From contig NZ_RZJR01000003.1 of the NCBI RefSeq assembly GCF_003990975.1, positions 372,001-436,000 on the forward strand: a stretch of DNA of 64,000 nucleotides, given 5' to 3'. This document shows, one piece after another, positions 54,298 through 63,639 of the stretch. Position 1 is the first letter of the stretch, and the number at the start of each line of letters is the position of its first letter. The notes beneath the pieces are model-generated. The model was given only the letters and a program-made list of their open reading frames with translations, made no database searches and was not told where the DNA came from. A program made the position numbers and the translations under genes. Origin of the DNA: Cohnella sp. AR92 (GTDB lineage: Bacteria; Bacillota; Bacilli; Paenibacillales; Paenibacillaceae).

Positions 54298-56034
54298 GTG
54301 ATCAGTCAATTGTCATGGAAGATTGGCGGCCAGCAAGGAGAAGGGGTAGAGAGCACCGACCGTATTTTCTCGACCGCGCTTAATCGTCTTGGCTATTACC
54401 TCTATGGGTACCGTCACTTTTCCTCGCGCATCAAGGGCGGACATACCAATAACAAAATCCGGATCAGCACGAAGCCCATTCGGGCGATCTCGGACGATCT
54501 GGATATACTGGTCGCTTTCGATCAGGAAAGCATCGACCTGAATGCCAAGGAGCTGAGAACCGGAGGCGTGATCGTGGCGGACGCGAAGTTCTCGCCGACG
54601 ATTCCGGAGGGAAGCGACGCCCGCTTGTTCGCGGTGCCGATTACGGCGATCGCGGAAGAGCTGGGAACCTCCTTGATGAAGAACATGGTTGCTTCGGGCG
54701 CTTCCTGGGCGCTCCTAGGCCTGCCGCTTGAAGTGTTCAATAAGGCGGTCGAAGAGGAATTCGGACGCAAGGGACCGGCCGTGGTCGAGAAGAACATCGA
54801 AGCGGTCAAGCGCGGCGCCGAATTCGTTCTGGAGCAGGCTGGCGGACCGCTCGAAGAATTCCGTCTGGAAGACGCGGACGGGAAGCAGAAGCTGTTCATG
54901 ATCGGCAACGAGGCGATGGGCCTCGGTTCGCTCGCGGCGGGCTGCAGGCTGATGTCGGCCTATCCGATTACGCCGGCGTCCGAGATCATGGAGTACCTGA
55001 TCAAGAAGCTGCCGAAGTTCGGCGGCACCGTCGTGCAGACGGAGGACGAGATCGCGGCCGTGACGATGGCGATCGGAGCGAATTACGCGGGCGTGCGCAC
55101 GATGACGGCATCCGCGGGTCCGGGCCTGTCCCTCATGATGGAAGCGATCGGCCTGTCCGGCATGACCGAGACGCCGCTCGTCATTATCGATACGCAGCGC
55201 GGCGGGCCGTCGACCGGGCTGCCGACGAAGCAGGAGCAATCGGATATCAATGCGCTGATCTACGGAACTCATGGAGAGATTCCCAAGGTGGTCATCGCGC
55301 CGAGCACGATCGAGGAATGCTTCTACGACATGATCGAGGCGTTCAACGTAGCGGAGACGTACCAGGTGCCGGTCATCGTGGCAACGGACCTGCAGCTGTC
55401 CCTCGGCAAGCAATCCTGCGAGCCTCTCGATTACGACCGAATCAAGATCGAACGCGGCAAGCTGGCGACCGGCGATCTTCCGCCGCTGGAAGACCATAAG
55501 ATGTTCAAGCGCTACGAGCTTACGGAGGACGGCATATCGCCTCGCGTGCTCCCCGGCGCCAAGAATGGCATTCACCATGTCACCGGGGTCGAGCACGATC
55601 AGGAAGGACGTCCTTCCGAGTCGGCGGTCAATCGCAAGGCGATGATGGAGAAGCGTCTAGGCAAGCTCAAGAACCTGCGCGTCACGAACGCCATCAAGGC
55701 GGACAGCCCTAACGAAGCGCCGGAGCTGCTAATCGTCGCGATGGGATCGACGGGCGGAACGATCGACGAAGCCCGCAGCCGACTGAACGAAGCCGGCATC
55801 TCCACGAACCACGTAACGGTTCGCCAGATGCACCCGTTCCCTTCGGAGCTGCTGGAGCCGCATCTGCGGAGCGCGAAGAAGGTCGTCGTGCTGGAGAACA
55901 ACGCGACCGGCCAGCTCGCGAACCTGATCAAGACGAATGTCGGCTATCACGACAAGATCGAGAATCTGCTCAAGTACGACGGAACGCCGTTCCTGCCTTC
56001 CGAGATCGAAAAAGCCTGCAAGGAGTTGAGATAA
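54298..56034 (+). CDS. korA: 2-oxoacid:ferredoxin oxidoreductase, fused gamma/alpha subunit
   Basis: With KorB this enzyme oxidises a 2-oxoacid (2-oxoglutarate or pyruvate) to the acyl-CoA, reducing ferredoxin. The 578-residue protein has an N-terminal gamma domain (about residues 1-185, WKIGGQQGEGVES) followed by the alpha pyrimidine-binding and middle domains (about 198-575). The start is GTG at 54298, seven bases after AAGAGGAGA. The ATG at 54265 is in frame but has no ribosome site. korB follows after one base. Confidence 0.93.
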   Translation: MISQLSWKIGGQQGEGVESTDRIFSTALNRLGYYLYGYRHFSSRIKGGHTNNKIRISTKPIRAISDDLDILVAFDQESIDLNAKELRTGGVIVADAKFSPTIPEGSDARLFAVPITAIAEELGTSLMKNMVASGASWALLGLPLEVFNKAVEEEFGRKGPAVVEKNIEAVKRGAEFVLEQAGGPLEEFRLEDADGKQKLFMIGNEAMGLGSLAAGCRLMSAYPITPASEIMEYLIKKLPKFGGTVVQTEDEIAAVTMAIGANYAGVRTMTASAGPGLSLMMEAIGLSGMTETPLVIIDTQRGGPSTGLPTKQEQSDINALIYGTHGEIPKVVIAPSTIEECFYDMIEAFNVAETYQVPVIVATDLQLSLGKQSCEPLDYDRIKIERGKLATGDLPPLEDHKMFKRYELTEDGISPRVLPGAKNGIHHVTGVEHDQEGRPSESAVNRKAMMEKRLGKLKNLRVTNAIKADSPNEAPELLIVAMGSTGGTIDEARSRLNEAGISTNHVTVRQMHPFPSELLEPHLRSAKKVVVLENNATGQLANLIKTNVGYHDKIENLLKYDGTPFLPSEIEKACKELR

Positions 56035-56035
56035 G

Positions 56036-56902
56036 ATGGCGACGTTCAAAGAGTTCCGCAACAACATCAAGCCCAACTGGTGTCCGGGCTGCGGGGACTT
56101 CTCCGTGCAAGCGGCCATTCAACGCGCATCGGCGAACATCGGCCTCGAGCCGGAGCAGCTCGCGGTCATCTCCGGCATCGGCTGTTCGGGCCGAATCTCG
56201 GGCTACATCAATGCTTACGGCCTTCACGGCATCCACGGCCGCGCCCTTCCGATCGCGCAGGGCGTGAAGCTCGCCAACCGCGAGCTGACGGTTATCGCGT
56301 CCGGAGGCGACGGGGACGGCTTCGCGATCGGGATGGGCCACACGGTCCATGCGATCCGGCGCAACCTCGATATCACCTACATCGTCATGGATAACCAAAT
56401 CTACGGGTTGACGAAGGGGCAAACCTCGCCGCGCAGCGCCGAAGGCTTCAAGACGAAGTCGACGCCGGAAGGCTCCATCGAGACGACGCTGTCTCCGCTC
56501 GAGATCGCTCTGTCCGCCGGGGCGACGTTCGTCGCCCAATCGTTCTCGAGCGATCTGAAGCAGCTTACGGCCTTGATCGAAGCGGGAATGCAGCACAAGG
56601 GCTTCTCGCTGATCAACGTGTTCAGCCCGTGCGTCACCTTCAACAAGATCAACACGTACGATTGGTTCAAGGAGAACATCGTCAACCTCGATCAATTCGA
56701 GGATTACGATCCGTCCAACCGCATCGCCGCCATGAACAAGATCATGGAGACGGGCGGCATGCTGACGGGCTTGATCTATCAGGACAAGAGCCGCAAGTCG
56801 TACGAGGACCTCGCGGTCGGCTTCAAGCCGGAAGCGCTGGCTAAGCAGGACCTAACGCTTGCGAAGAGCGACTTCGACAAGCTCGTTGCCGAATTCAAGT
56901 AA
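56036..56902 (+). CDS. korB: 2-oxoacid:ferredoxin oxidoreductase, beta subunit
   Basis: The 288-residue beta subunit binds thiamine pyrophosphate and one iron-sulfur cluster. Cluster cysteines are Cys16 and Cys19 in WCPGCGDF, Cys50 in GIGCSGR and Cys199 in FSPCVTF. The TPP motif is GGDGDGFAIG with the later MDNQIYGLTKGQ. There is one base between the korA stop and its ATG, so translation is coupled. The substrate 2-oxoacid cannot be fixed from sequence alone. Confidence 0.94.
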   Translation: MATFKEFRNNIKPNWCPGCGDFSVQAAIQRASANIGLEPEQLAVISGIGCSGRISGYINAYGLHGIHGRALPIAQGVKLANRELTVIASGGDGDGFAIGMGHTVHAIRRNLDITYIVMDNQIYGLTKGQTSPRSAEGFKTKSTPEGSIETTLSPLEIALSAGATFVAQSFSSDLKQLTALIEAGMQHKGFSLINVFSPCVTFNKINTYDWFKENIVNLDQFEDYDPSNRIAAMNKIMETGGMLTGLIYQDKSRKSYEDLAVGFKPEALAKQDLTLAKSDFDKLVAEFK

Positions 56903-56908
56903 GCTTCG

Positions 56909-56941
56909 GAAGGCGCACGGGCTCTCCCGTGTGCCTTCTTC
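56909..56941 (+). terminator. Terminator after korB
   Basis: A 13-bp stem with wobble pairs (GAAGGCGCACGGG with CCCGTGTGCCTTC) around CTCT, then TTC. Confidence 0.7.
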
Positions 56942-56974
56942 ACACTCTACTCTCAGCAAAGGCGGTATCACCCA

Positions 56975-57553
56975 ATGAGCGACATCAAGCAAGTACCCGT
57001 AGGCGTCTCCGCTAGGCACATCCACCTGACGCAAGAGCATATCTCGATTCTGTTCGGGGAAGGGGCGGAACTGACCGTCTTGAAGCCGCTGTCGCAGCCC
57101 GGCCAATTCGCCGCGAACGAGACGGTGGCGGTTCACGGCCCGAAGGGCTCCTTCGCCAAGGTGCGCATTCTGGGACCGGCCCGCAAGGCGACCCAGCTTG
57201 AAGTCTCGAAGACGGACGCGTTCTCGCTCGGCCTTCAGCCTCCCGTCCGCGAATCCGGCCATATCTCGGGCACTCCAGGAATCCGCATCGTCGGCCCTGC
57301 CGGAGAGGTGACCGTCGATCAAGGCGTGATCGTCGCGGCCCGCCACATCCACTTCCACACGTCGGATGCCGAGCGCTGGGGAATCGCGGACAAGCAGCTG
57401 CTGAAGGTCAGAGTAGGCGGCGAACGCGGGCTGGTGTTCGAGAACGTCATCGCGCGCGTGTCGCCGGACTTCGCCTTGGACATGCATATCGACACGGACG
57501 AAGGCAATGCGGCCGGCGTATCTACCGGGGACTTCGGCGAGATCGTCGAGTAG
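56975..57553 (+). CDS. pduL: PduL-type phosphate acyltransferase (phosphotransacylase)
   Basis: PduL exchanges CoA for phosphate on propionyl- or acetyl-CoA. The 192-residue protein has two PduL domains with paired zinc-binding ARHIH motifs (SARHIHLT near residue 13 and AARHIHFH near 122). It lacks the N-terminal encapsulation peptide of microcompartment versions, so it is probably a free cytoplasmic enzyme. Next to korAB it could turn the acyl-CoA product into acyl phosphate, and AckA (26 kb) could make ATP from that. AAAGG precedes the ATG. Confidence 0.88.
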   Translation: MSDIKQVPVGVSARHIHLTQEHISILFGEGAELTVLKPLSQPGQFAANETVAVHGPKGSFAKVRILGPARKATQLEVSKTDAFSLGLQPPVRESGHISGTPGIRIVGPAGEVTVDQGVIVAARHIHFHTSDAERWGIADKQLLKVRVGGERGLVFENVIARVSPDFALDMHIDTDEGNAAGVSTGDFGEIVE

Positions 57554-57671
57554 ATCGCCGCGTAGGAGCCGCAAGCTGGAAGCACTCGGGAGGTCCCCTT
57601 GGCCGGTTGCGGCCGGGAGGGCCTCTTCAAGATAAATCCGTCGAAAGCGAATGGCAATACACCCTCGCAAA

Positions 57672-57680
57672 TGGTATAAT
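57672..57680 (+). promoter_or_regulatory. Extended -10 promoter of miaB
   Basis: TGG-TATAAT at 57672-57680; the -35 region (TGGCAA, 57652-57657) is weak. It lies about 70 bases before the GTG start. Confidence 0.55.
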
Positions 57681-57748
57681 TTATTGCTGTCGAGAGGAAA
57701 AAGGACTAGAGAAACGAAGGACGCCAAACGAGGGGAAGTGGCGAACGA

Positions 57749-59314
57749 GTGGACAAGGAGACGAAGGATTACTCCAAGTATTTTGATTTCGGCGGAGCGA
57801 AAGTCATCAAGCAAGAAGACGGCAAGACGACTTACCGTTTGAACGGACGAAATATCCAGATCCAATCCGCCCCCAGCTACAAAGACGAGAAGAAGCGGGG
57901 CAAGGAAGAGATCCGGATCCATTACGATAACGCGGTTCCTCCCGAGATGAAGAGCTTTGGCGCCGGCAAGTTCTATGCCATTCATACATACGGCTGCCAG
58001 ATGAACGAGCACGATACGGAGGTCATGCGCGGCCTGCTTGAGGAGATGGGCTACACCTCGACGGACGACCGCAAGCAGGCGGACGTGATCCTTCTCAACA
58101 CCTGCGCGATCCGCGAGAATGCGGAGGACAAGGTGTTCGGCGAGCTCGGCCATCTGAAGAGCCTCAAGCTGGAGAAGCCCGGGCTGATTCTCGGCGTGTG
58201 CGGCTGCATGTCCCAGGAAGCGGCTGTCGTGAACCGCCTGATGACCCAGAACCCCTATGTCGATCTGATCTTCGGCACGCATAACATCCACCGGCTGCCG
58301 TTCCTGCTTCGCGATGCGGTCTTCTCCAGGGAGATGGTCATCGAGGTATGGTCGAAGGAAGGCGATATTATCGAGAACCTTCCGAAGAAGCGAGACGGCA
58401 TGAGAGCCTGGGTCAACATCATGTACGGCTGCGACAAGTTCTGCACCTACTGCATCGTTCCTTATACGAGAGGCAAGGAGCGAAGCCGACTTCCCGAGGA
58501 TGTCCTGGCGGAGGTGAGGGATCTCGCCCGCCGCGGCTTCAAGGAGATCACGCTGCTGGGGCAGAACGTGAACGCTTACGGCAAGGACTTCACCGACCGA
58601 ACCTATCGATTCGCGGATCTGATGGAAGACATCCGTTCCATCGACATTCCGCGAGTCCGGTTCACCACCTCGCATCCCCGCGACTTCGACGATCGCTTGA
58701 TCGAGGTGCTCGCCAAGGGCGGCAACCTGGTGGAGCAGATCCATCTCCCGTTCCAATCGGGCAGCTCGGAAGTGCTGAAGCGGATGAGCCGCAAGTATAC
58801 GAGAGAGCATTACCTGGAGCTTGTCCGTAAGATCCGCCTTGCGATCCCGCAGGCCGTCCTCACGACCGACATCATCGTCGGATTCCCCGGCGAGACGGAG
58901 GAGCAGTTCGAAGAGACGCTCTCGCTCGTTCGCGAGACGGGGATCTCGATGGCGTACACCTTCATCTACTCGCCAAGGGAAGGGACACCGGCCGCGGAGA
59001 TGGAAGACAGCGTTCCTTCCTCCGTCAAGCATGACCGGCTGAACCGCCTGAACGAGCTGATCGCCGAGATGAGCCTGAGGAGCAATAGAGAGCTGGACGG
59101 GCAGGTTGTCGAGGTGCTCGTCGAAGGGCAGAGCAAGAACAACCCGAACGTCCTCTCCGGAAGGACCCGTTCGAACAAGCTGATTCACTTCGAGGGACCG
59201 AAGGAATGGATCGGCCACTTGATGAAGGTGCGCGTGACGAAGCCGATGACTTGGTACATCAGCGCGGAGGCCGCGGAACCGCCACAGCAAGCGATGCTGT
59301 CTCATGGAGCCTGA
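57749..59314 (+). CDS. miaB: tRNA-2-methylthio-N6-dimethylallyladenosine synthase
   Basis: MiaB adds a methylthio group to i6A37 of tRNAs using radical SAM chemistry. The 521-residue protein has an N-terminal UPF0004 domain with three cluster cysteines ([24 protein letters not shown]), a radical SAM domain with the C-x3-C-x2-C motif in [10 protein letters not shown], and a C-terminal TRAM domain. The start is GTG at 57749. In B. subtilis miaB (ymcB) also precedes ricA. Confidence 0.96.
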   Translation: MDKETKDYSKYFDFGGAKVIKQEDGKTTYRLNGRNIQIQSAPSYKDEKKRGKEEIRIHYDNAVPPEMKSFGAGKFYAIHTYGCQMNEHDTEVMRGLLEEMGYTSTDDRKQADVILLNTCAIRENAEDKVFGELGHLKSLKLEKPGLILGVCGCMSQEAAVVNRLMTQNPYVDLIFGTHNIHRLPFLLRDAVFSREMVIEVWSKEGDIIENLPKKRDGMRAWVNIMYGCDKFCTYCIVPYTRGKERSRLPEDVLAEVRDLARRGFKEITLLGQNVNAYGKDFTDRTYRFADLMEDIRSIDIPRVRFTTSHPRDFDDRLIEVLAKGGNLVEQIHLPFQSGSSEVLKRMSRKYTREHYLELVRKIRLAIPQAVLTTDIIVGFPGETEEQFEETLSLVRETGISMAYTFIYSPREGTPAAEMEDSVPSSVKHDRLNRLNELIAEMSLRSNRELDGQVVEVLVEGQSKNNPNVLSGRTRSNKLIHFEGPKEWIGHLMKVRVTKPMTWYISAEAAEPPQQAMLSHGA

Positions 59315-59391
59315 TGGCGCCGACGATAGCTACCCCAATCACACACGCCGAATAGCCTGGGCTATTCGCCGATACAAGGAGACTTATTGAC

Positions 59392-59889
59392 ATGTCCGCA
59401 ACGAAGCCAATGCATGAGCATTCGCACGACCATGATCATGAGCACTGCAACCACGACGACGAATACGTGATTCCTCGCTTCGACAACCGGGAGCTTATCG
59501 TCCGCGAGGATATTCTGGCGCGCGCGCGCGAGCTGGCCCAGCTGATTACCACGACGGAGGAAGTCTCTCTCTATCAGAAGTCCGAGAAGCTGGTGCAAGG
59601 CCATGAGAAGATTCAAGGCCTGATCGCCCAGATCAAGAAGAAGCAGAAGGAGCTCGTTGCTTTCCAGACGACGTTCAAGAATCAATCCATGGTGGACAAG
59701 ATCGAGCAAGAGATCTCCGTCCTTCAGGACGAGCTGGACCAGATGCCGGTCGTGCAGCAGTTCCAGCAGAGCCAGACCGACGTGAATTACTTGCTGCAAT
59801 CGATCGTGTCGATCATTCGCGATTCGGTCGCCGAGAAGCTGGATCTGGAAGCCGCGCAGAAGGAAGAAGCTCCGGAGAATTGCGATTAA
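59392..59889 (+). CDS. ricA: RicA/YmcA-family regulator with His-rich N-terminus
   Basis: RicA, with RicF and RicT, forms the Y-complex that works with RNase Y and promotes sporulation and biofilm formation. The 165-residue protein has the YlbF/YmcA helical domain (about residues 38-150) and a single C-terminal-tail cysteine at about 164, in ENCD, as possible iron-sulfur ligand. The first 22 residues are unusually rich in histidine (HEHSHDHDHEHCNH), an extension absent from the usual 140-residue form. It follows miaB as in B. subtilis. Confidence 0.88.
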   Translation: MSATKPMHEHSHDHDHEHCNHDDEYVIPRFDNRELIVREDILARARELAQLITTTEEVSLYQKSEKLVQGHEKIQGLIAQIKKKQKELVAFQTTFKNQSMVDKIEQEISVLQDELDQMPVVQQFQQSQTDVNYLLQSIVSIIRDSVAEKLDLEAAQKEEAPENCD

Positions 59890-59913
59890 TCGCAGGAATA
59901 GGCAGACGAGGAT

Positions 59914-59950
59914 AGGCGGAGCTGATCGCGAGCTCCGCCTGTTCTGTCTC
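59914..59950. terminator. Terminator after ricA, possibly bidirectional
   Basis: A perfect 10-bp stem (AGGCGGAGCT at 59914-59923, AGCTCCGCCT at 59931-59940), then GTTCTGTCT. It lies between the ricA stop and the end of the convergent unknown gene. Confidence 0.7.
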
Positions 59951-59979
59951 GATTCGGTTGAATGGGCATGCTCTCATCG

Positions 59980-60606
59980 CTACGGAGACTTCGGCGCGGC
60001 GCGCGGCGTCGAGGGTTTGAGCGTCAGCACTTTCGTATTCTGATTGTAGCTTATGGCAACATTAGAGCCTGGAGTCAATCGGAGTGCGCGCAAAGATGCG
60101 GAATCGAGACTAAAGCTCCTGTCGAAAAGGTTCGAAGGAGTGCTGACCTGGAGACTCTTGGAGGCCGCAGGCGATTGGCAGACGATGCTGAGCGAACGAC
60201 TCTCGGGGATTCCCAGAGTCGACAGCAGCTCGTAACCGATCTGCAATCGATTGGCGCCTATCTTGGAGTCGATCTGAAGCTTGGCGGTTGCGGAGCTGAT
60301 TGGCGAAGGAACGAAGGATAGAATATTCGTCTTCGCGTCATAATCGACAAGATAGCGATAATTCGCCCGAAGCCGCAAGCTTGAAGCCAGCTTGGCATTC
60401 ATCTCCAGATCGTTGGTGAAGCTCTCGCCGTTCTCCCGGAATCGCACCGTCGCCTGGCGCCGCACGCTGCCGCGCCGAAGGACGACCTGCTTGCCGCTGC
60501 CGATGCCCCGCAAGCCGTTCTCGTTGCTGCCGAGTCCGTTGAAGGTCAAATAAATCGTATTTTCCGGTATGGGGGAGTGGAGTAGATCTATTCTTCCGCT
60601 TGCCAT
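59980..60606 (-). CDS. Unknown protein with two similar beta-rich motifs
   Basis: The 208-residue product has no signal peptide, membrane span or catalytic motif I recognise. Two segments resemble each other: [20 protein letters not shown] (about residues 76-95) and [20 protein letters not shown] (about 177-196). This suggests a duplicated small domain of the AbrB-like or carbohydrate-binding-like beta type. The ATG at 60606 is the first in frame after a stop; GAGGAG lies about 14 bases upstream, which is rather far. B. subtilis has cotE after ricA, but this is not CotE. Confidence 0.6.
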   Translation of the reverse strand: MASGRIDLLHSPIPENTIYLTFNGLGSNENGLRGIGSGKQVVLRRGSVRRQATVRFRENGESFTNDLEMNAKLASSLRLRANYRYLVDYDAKTNILSFVPSPISSATAKLQIDSKIGANRLQIGYELLSTLGIPESRSLSIVCQSPAASKSLQVSTPSNLFDRSFSLDSASLRALRLTPGSNVAISYNQNTKVLTLKPSTPRAAPKSP

Positions 60607-60762
60607 GAAGCCGATTCACGCTCCTCGCGAAAGCCCTTCGGGGAAAGGCCGCCTTCGGTACCTTTCACCTTATGCGGGTGGACGATCACTTGCCTGTACG
60701 AAAGTCCCCGAGGGAAAGAGCATAGGACGAGGAGACATCATCTCAATAAAGGAGCGGTCGAC

Positions 60763-61932
60763 ATGCAATCGTTCGTCTACGCGAACCCGACAAAGCTATA
60801 TTACGGCGAGGATCAATTAAGCAAGCTTGGCGAGGAATGCAGGCGCCTCGGCAGCCGAGTGCTGCTCGTGTACGGCGGAGGCAGCATCCTTCGCAACGGC
60901 GTCCATGACGCGGTGACGAAGGAGCTGCGGACTGCGGGAGCCGAGGTGTTCGAGCTGTCCGGGGTGGAGCCGAATCCACGCATCGCGACCGTTCATCGGG
61001 GAGCCGAGCTGTGCCGGACTCATCGGATCGACTGGGTGCTGGCAGTCGGCGGAGGCAGCGTCATCGACTGCGCGAAAGCGATAGCGGCTGCGGCCAAATA
61101 CGATGGAGACTTCTGGGACGTCGTCACCAAGAAGGCCGCCGTTAAGGAAGCTCTGCCGTTAGGTACGGTCCTTACCCATGCGGCGACCGGTTCCGAGATG
61201 AATTCGGGTTCGGTTATCTCCAATCTAGAAGTCCAAGAGAAGCACGGCTGGGGGAGTCCCCTTGTCTACCCGGCTTTCTCCATTCTCGTGCCTTCGTTCA
61301 CCGCTTCGGTTCCGCTGGATCAGACCGTCTACGGCATCGTGGACATGATGAGCCATGTGTTCGAGCAATATTTTCACCATGATCCGAATACGCCCGTGCA
61401 GGACGGCTTCTGCGAATCGATCCTGCGGGCTATCGTCGAGACGGCTCCGAAGCTGGCGAAGGATCTCGGCAATCTGGAATACCGCGGAACGATCATGTAC
61501 TGCGGAACGATGGCCCTGAACAATCTGCTGTCGATGGGGGTACGCGGCGATTGGGCGAATCACGACATGGAGCATGCCGTATCCGCCGTCTACGACATTC
61601 CGCACGGCGGCGGCTTGGCGATTCTGTTCCCGCATTGGATGGACGTGGCGTCCGCGAAGCATCCGGAGAAGTTCGCGCAGCTCGGCGTCAACGTGTTCGG
61701 GCTTGAAAGCAGCGAATCGGGACGGACGGTTCAGGAGGCAGCTCAGGCGGCCATAGCCGAGGTTCGCCGGTTCTGGAGCTCTCTCGGCGCCCCAACCCAT
61801 CTTAGCGATTACGGAATCGACGACAGCAAGCTGGAGCTGATGGCGGACAAGGTGACGGCGAACGGGCCGAGAGGACGCTTCCTGTCACTCTCGAAGGAAG
61901 ACGTTCTCGATATCTATAAGCGCGCTCTCTAA
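60763..61932 (+). CDS. Iron-containing alcohol dehydrogenase (butanol dehydrogenase, YugJ/YugK type)
   Basis: The 389-residue NAD(P)H-dependent enzyme reduces aldehydes to alcohols. It has the nucleotide-binding [11 protein letters not shown] (about residues 94-104) and iron or zinc ligands Asp and His in a late motif ([25 protein letters not shown], about 264-288). AAAGGAG precedes the ATG. It is preceded by a divergent unknown gene and followed by a bidirectional terminator. It could be a target of the Rex repressor encoded here, but I did not find a Rex operator. Confidence 0.9.
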   Translation: MQSFVYANPTKLYYGEDQLSKLGEECRRLGSRVLLVYGGGSILRNGVHDAVTKELRTAGAEVFELSGVEPNPRIATVHRGAELCRTHRIDWVLAVGGGSVIDCAKAIAAAAKYDGDFWDVVTKKAAVKEALPLGTVLTHAATGSEMNSGSVISNLEVQEKHGWGSPLVYPAFSILVPSFTASVPLDQTVYGIVDMMSHVFEQYFHHDPNTPVQDGFCESILRAIVETAPKLAKDLGNLEYRGTIMYCGTMALNNLLSMGVRGDWANHDMEHAVSAVYDIPHGGGLAILFPHWMDVASAKHPEKFAQLGVNVFGLESSESGRTVQEAAQAAIAEVRRFWSSLGAPTHLSDYGIDDSKLELMADKVTANGPRGRFLSLSKEDVLDIYKRAL

Positions 61933-61949
61933 AAGGGGCATAAGCAAAG

Positions 61950-61993
61950 AAGGCTTCTCCATCGGCTGGAATGCCGGCGGAGAAGCCTTTGCT
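61950..61993. terminator. Bidirectional terminator between the alcohol dehydrogenase gene and bioY
   Basis: AAGGCTTCTCC (61950-61960) pairs perfectly with GGAGAAGCCTT (61979-61989); an inner GGC/GCC stem extends it. T-rich ends are present on the plus strand. Confidence 0.8.
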
Positions 61994-62016
61994 AGTTGAA
62001 GCGCTGTTTGCCAATC

Positions 62017-62676
62017 TTAACGGGAACGTTGAAGCAGAGGCTTAAGAACGGGACGCAGCGTTCCGATCAGCAGGGTCGCGACGACCGCTTTGATCGCGTC
62101 TCCGGCGAGGAACGGCGTCATCCCTACCTCGATCGCCTTGTCGAAGGAATGAATCTTGTGAGCGAGCCAAGGCACGCCGCCTATGTAGGACAGCAGGTCG
62201 CCGATATAAATAAGGACGGCTAGGAAGACGTAGCGAACGACCCCGACGGTTCTCGTCCTGCGAAGCAGGAGATCGGTTGCCCAGCCGATGAAGAGGGCGC
62301 AGACCGGGAACATCCACAGGAAGCCGGCTGTCGGACCGTAGAAGAGGGACAGACCGCCGTTGCCGTGGATGAGAGGGAGGCCGGTTGCCGTCAGCGCCAG
62401 CACGATCGTTATGCTCCAGAAGCCGTAAGCCGCGCCCAGGAAGCCTCCCGCCAGCATGACGGCCAGCGTCTGAAGCGTGATGGGAACCGGCGTAATGCCG
62501 ATCGAGATCTTGATGGAGCTGAAGGCGATGAAGAGAGCCGCGAACAAAGCGGTGAACACCATGCCTCGTATCCAGGCAGCGGAGTTCGGGCGAATCGGCT
62601 GCAGCTGGTTCGGCAGCGAGTTCGCATTCGATTGCGCATGCAGAAGTTCTTTGGAATTCGATTGAGAAGTCGTCAT
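62017..62676 (-). CDS. bioY: Biotin transporter substrate-binding component BioY
   Basis: BioY is the membrane S-component that binds biotin for ECF-type uptake. The 219-residue protein has an extended hydrophilic N-terminus (about residues 1-34) and about six spans with conserved ITLQTLAVMLAGGFLGAAYG and LIHGNGGLSLFYGPTAGFLW. The ATG at 62676 follows AAAGGGG (minus strand) by eight bases; TTG 62682 is an alternative. It is divergent from two ATPase genes across a BirA operator. Confidence 0.95.
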   Translation of the reverse strand: MTTSQSNSKELLHAQSNANSLPNQLQPIRPNSAAWIRGMVFTALFAALFIAFSSIKISIGITPVPITLQTLAVMLAGGFLGAAYGFWSITIVLALTATGLPLIHGNGGLSLFYGPTAGFLWMFPVCALFIGWATDLLLRRTRTVGVVRYVFLAVLIYIGDLLSYIGGVPWLAHKIHSFDKAIEVGMTPFLAGDAIKAVVATLLIGTLRPVLKPLLQRSR

Positions 62677-62695
62677 TGTCAAAACCCCTTTGCTA

Positions 62696-62730
62696 ATGTT
62701 AACCTTGTAATTGTCGTTTGGTTAACAATT
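62696..62730. promoter_or_regulatory. BirA operator between bioY and the ECF ATPase genes
   Basis: ATGTTAACC at 62696-62704 and GGTTAACAT-like GGTTAACAAT at 62720-62729 form an inverted repeat around a 15-base spacer, the known layout of BirA operators. It lies 20 bases upstream of bioY and about 46 bases upstream of the first ATPase gene, so one operator can control both directions. Confidence 0.9.
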
Positions 62731-62775
62731 TGGATTGTAGCATGGGATGGACGGATTGGGAAGAGGGGAAAAAAG

Positions 62776-63639
62776 ATGAGCGAAGATCAAGCGGAACGGA
62801 GTTTGGTCATCCGCCATTTGTCGGTACGGTCGGAAAAGGAGAGCGGGGATATCGCCGTTCGGCTGGAGGATGTCTCGCTTGAGCTGTCTCCGGGCGAGTG
62901 GCTGTACCTGGTCGGCGTCAACGGAAGCGGCAAATCGACGCTGGCGCGAATTCTCGCCGGCATCTATGAAGCGGGAGCTTCCGGTTATATGGATAGGGGC
63001 TTCGCCGGCGAAGGGGCTGCCGCTTACGTGATGCAGCAGCCCGACGCGCAGTTGTTCGCGGATAACCCGCGCGAGGAAGTGACCTTCGCTCTGGAATGGC
63101 AAGCCGTCCCCGCCGAGGAGATTCCGCGGAAGGTGAGCCGCAGCTTGGAGCTGGCGGGGCTTCAGGAGCTAGCCGATTCCCCGTGGAACGAGCTGTCCGG
63201 CGGCCAGCGGCAGCTCGCCGCGGTCGTTGCGTCGACGGCGAACAGGACGCCGCTGATCGTCTTCGATGAAGCGACTTCCATGCTGGACGAAGAAGCTTCG
63301 CATAAGGTGAAGCGGATTGCCAAGCAGCTTCACGAGCAGGGAACCGCCATCGTCTGGGTGACTCAACGGCTGGAAGAGCTGGAGCCGGATGCTCGGGCGA
63401 TGGCTTTAGCCGAAGGAACGATACGGTTCGATGGGACGGGGCGCGAGTTCCTCTATGGGCATTTGGAGTCTGGTTCCAAGACAGGGAGAGAGCCAACGCC
63501 TTGCGAGTTGTGCGGGCTGCGCCTGCCCTATCTGGCCGCATTCGCTCTAGAATTGTCCGCCCTCGGGGCGATCGGCGCCCCTCTTCCGATGACGACCGAG
63601 GAATGGGCAACCGCGATGGAGAGTGGGAATAAGGAATGA
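62776..63639 (+). CDS. ECF-type transporter ATP-binding protein (first)
   Basis: The 287-residue ABC ATPase would energise the biotin transporter with BioY. Walker A is GVNGSGKST (about residues 50-58), the Q-loop is VMQQPDAQLF, the ABC signature is LSGGQRQLA, and Walker B ends in IVFDEATSMLDEE. The C-terminal 60 residues extend beyond the ATPase core, with CELCGLRLP. The ATG at 62776 follows AGAGGGG by seven bases; the long upstream extension of the frame is antisense to bioY. It overlaps the next gene by four bases. Confidence 0.92.
   Translation: MSEDQAERSLVIRHLSVRSEKESGDIAVRLEDVSLELSPGEWLYLVGVNGSGKSTLARILAGIYEAGASGYMDRGFAGEGAAAYVMQQPDAQLFADNPREEVTFALEWQAVPAEEIPRKVSRSLELAGLQELADSPWNELSGGQRQLAAVVASTANRTPLIVFDEATSMLDEEASHKVKRIAKQLHEQGTAIVWVTQRLEELEPDARAMALAEGTIRFDGTGREFLYGHLESGSKTGREPTPCELCGLRLPYLAAFALELSALGAIGAPLPMTTEEWATAMESGNKE

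Noticed and set aside
56852..59305. 817-codon open frame on the minus strand
   Set aside because: It is antisense to korB's end, pduL and miaB, which have clear families, starts and ribosome sites. Its composition is that of a codon-bias shadow and it shows no domain.
61980..62223. Short plus-strand frame over the end of bioY
   Set aside because: It is antisense to bioY, a clear gene with matching length and ribosome site.
62365..62775. 137-codon N-terminal extension of the first ECF ATPase
   Set aside because: This part is antisense to bioY and would read through the BirA operator. The ATG at 62776 has a good ribosome site and gives the normal ATPase length.
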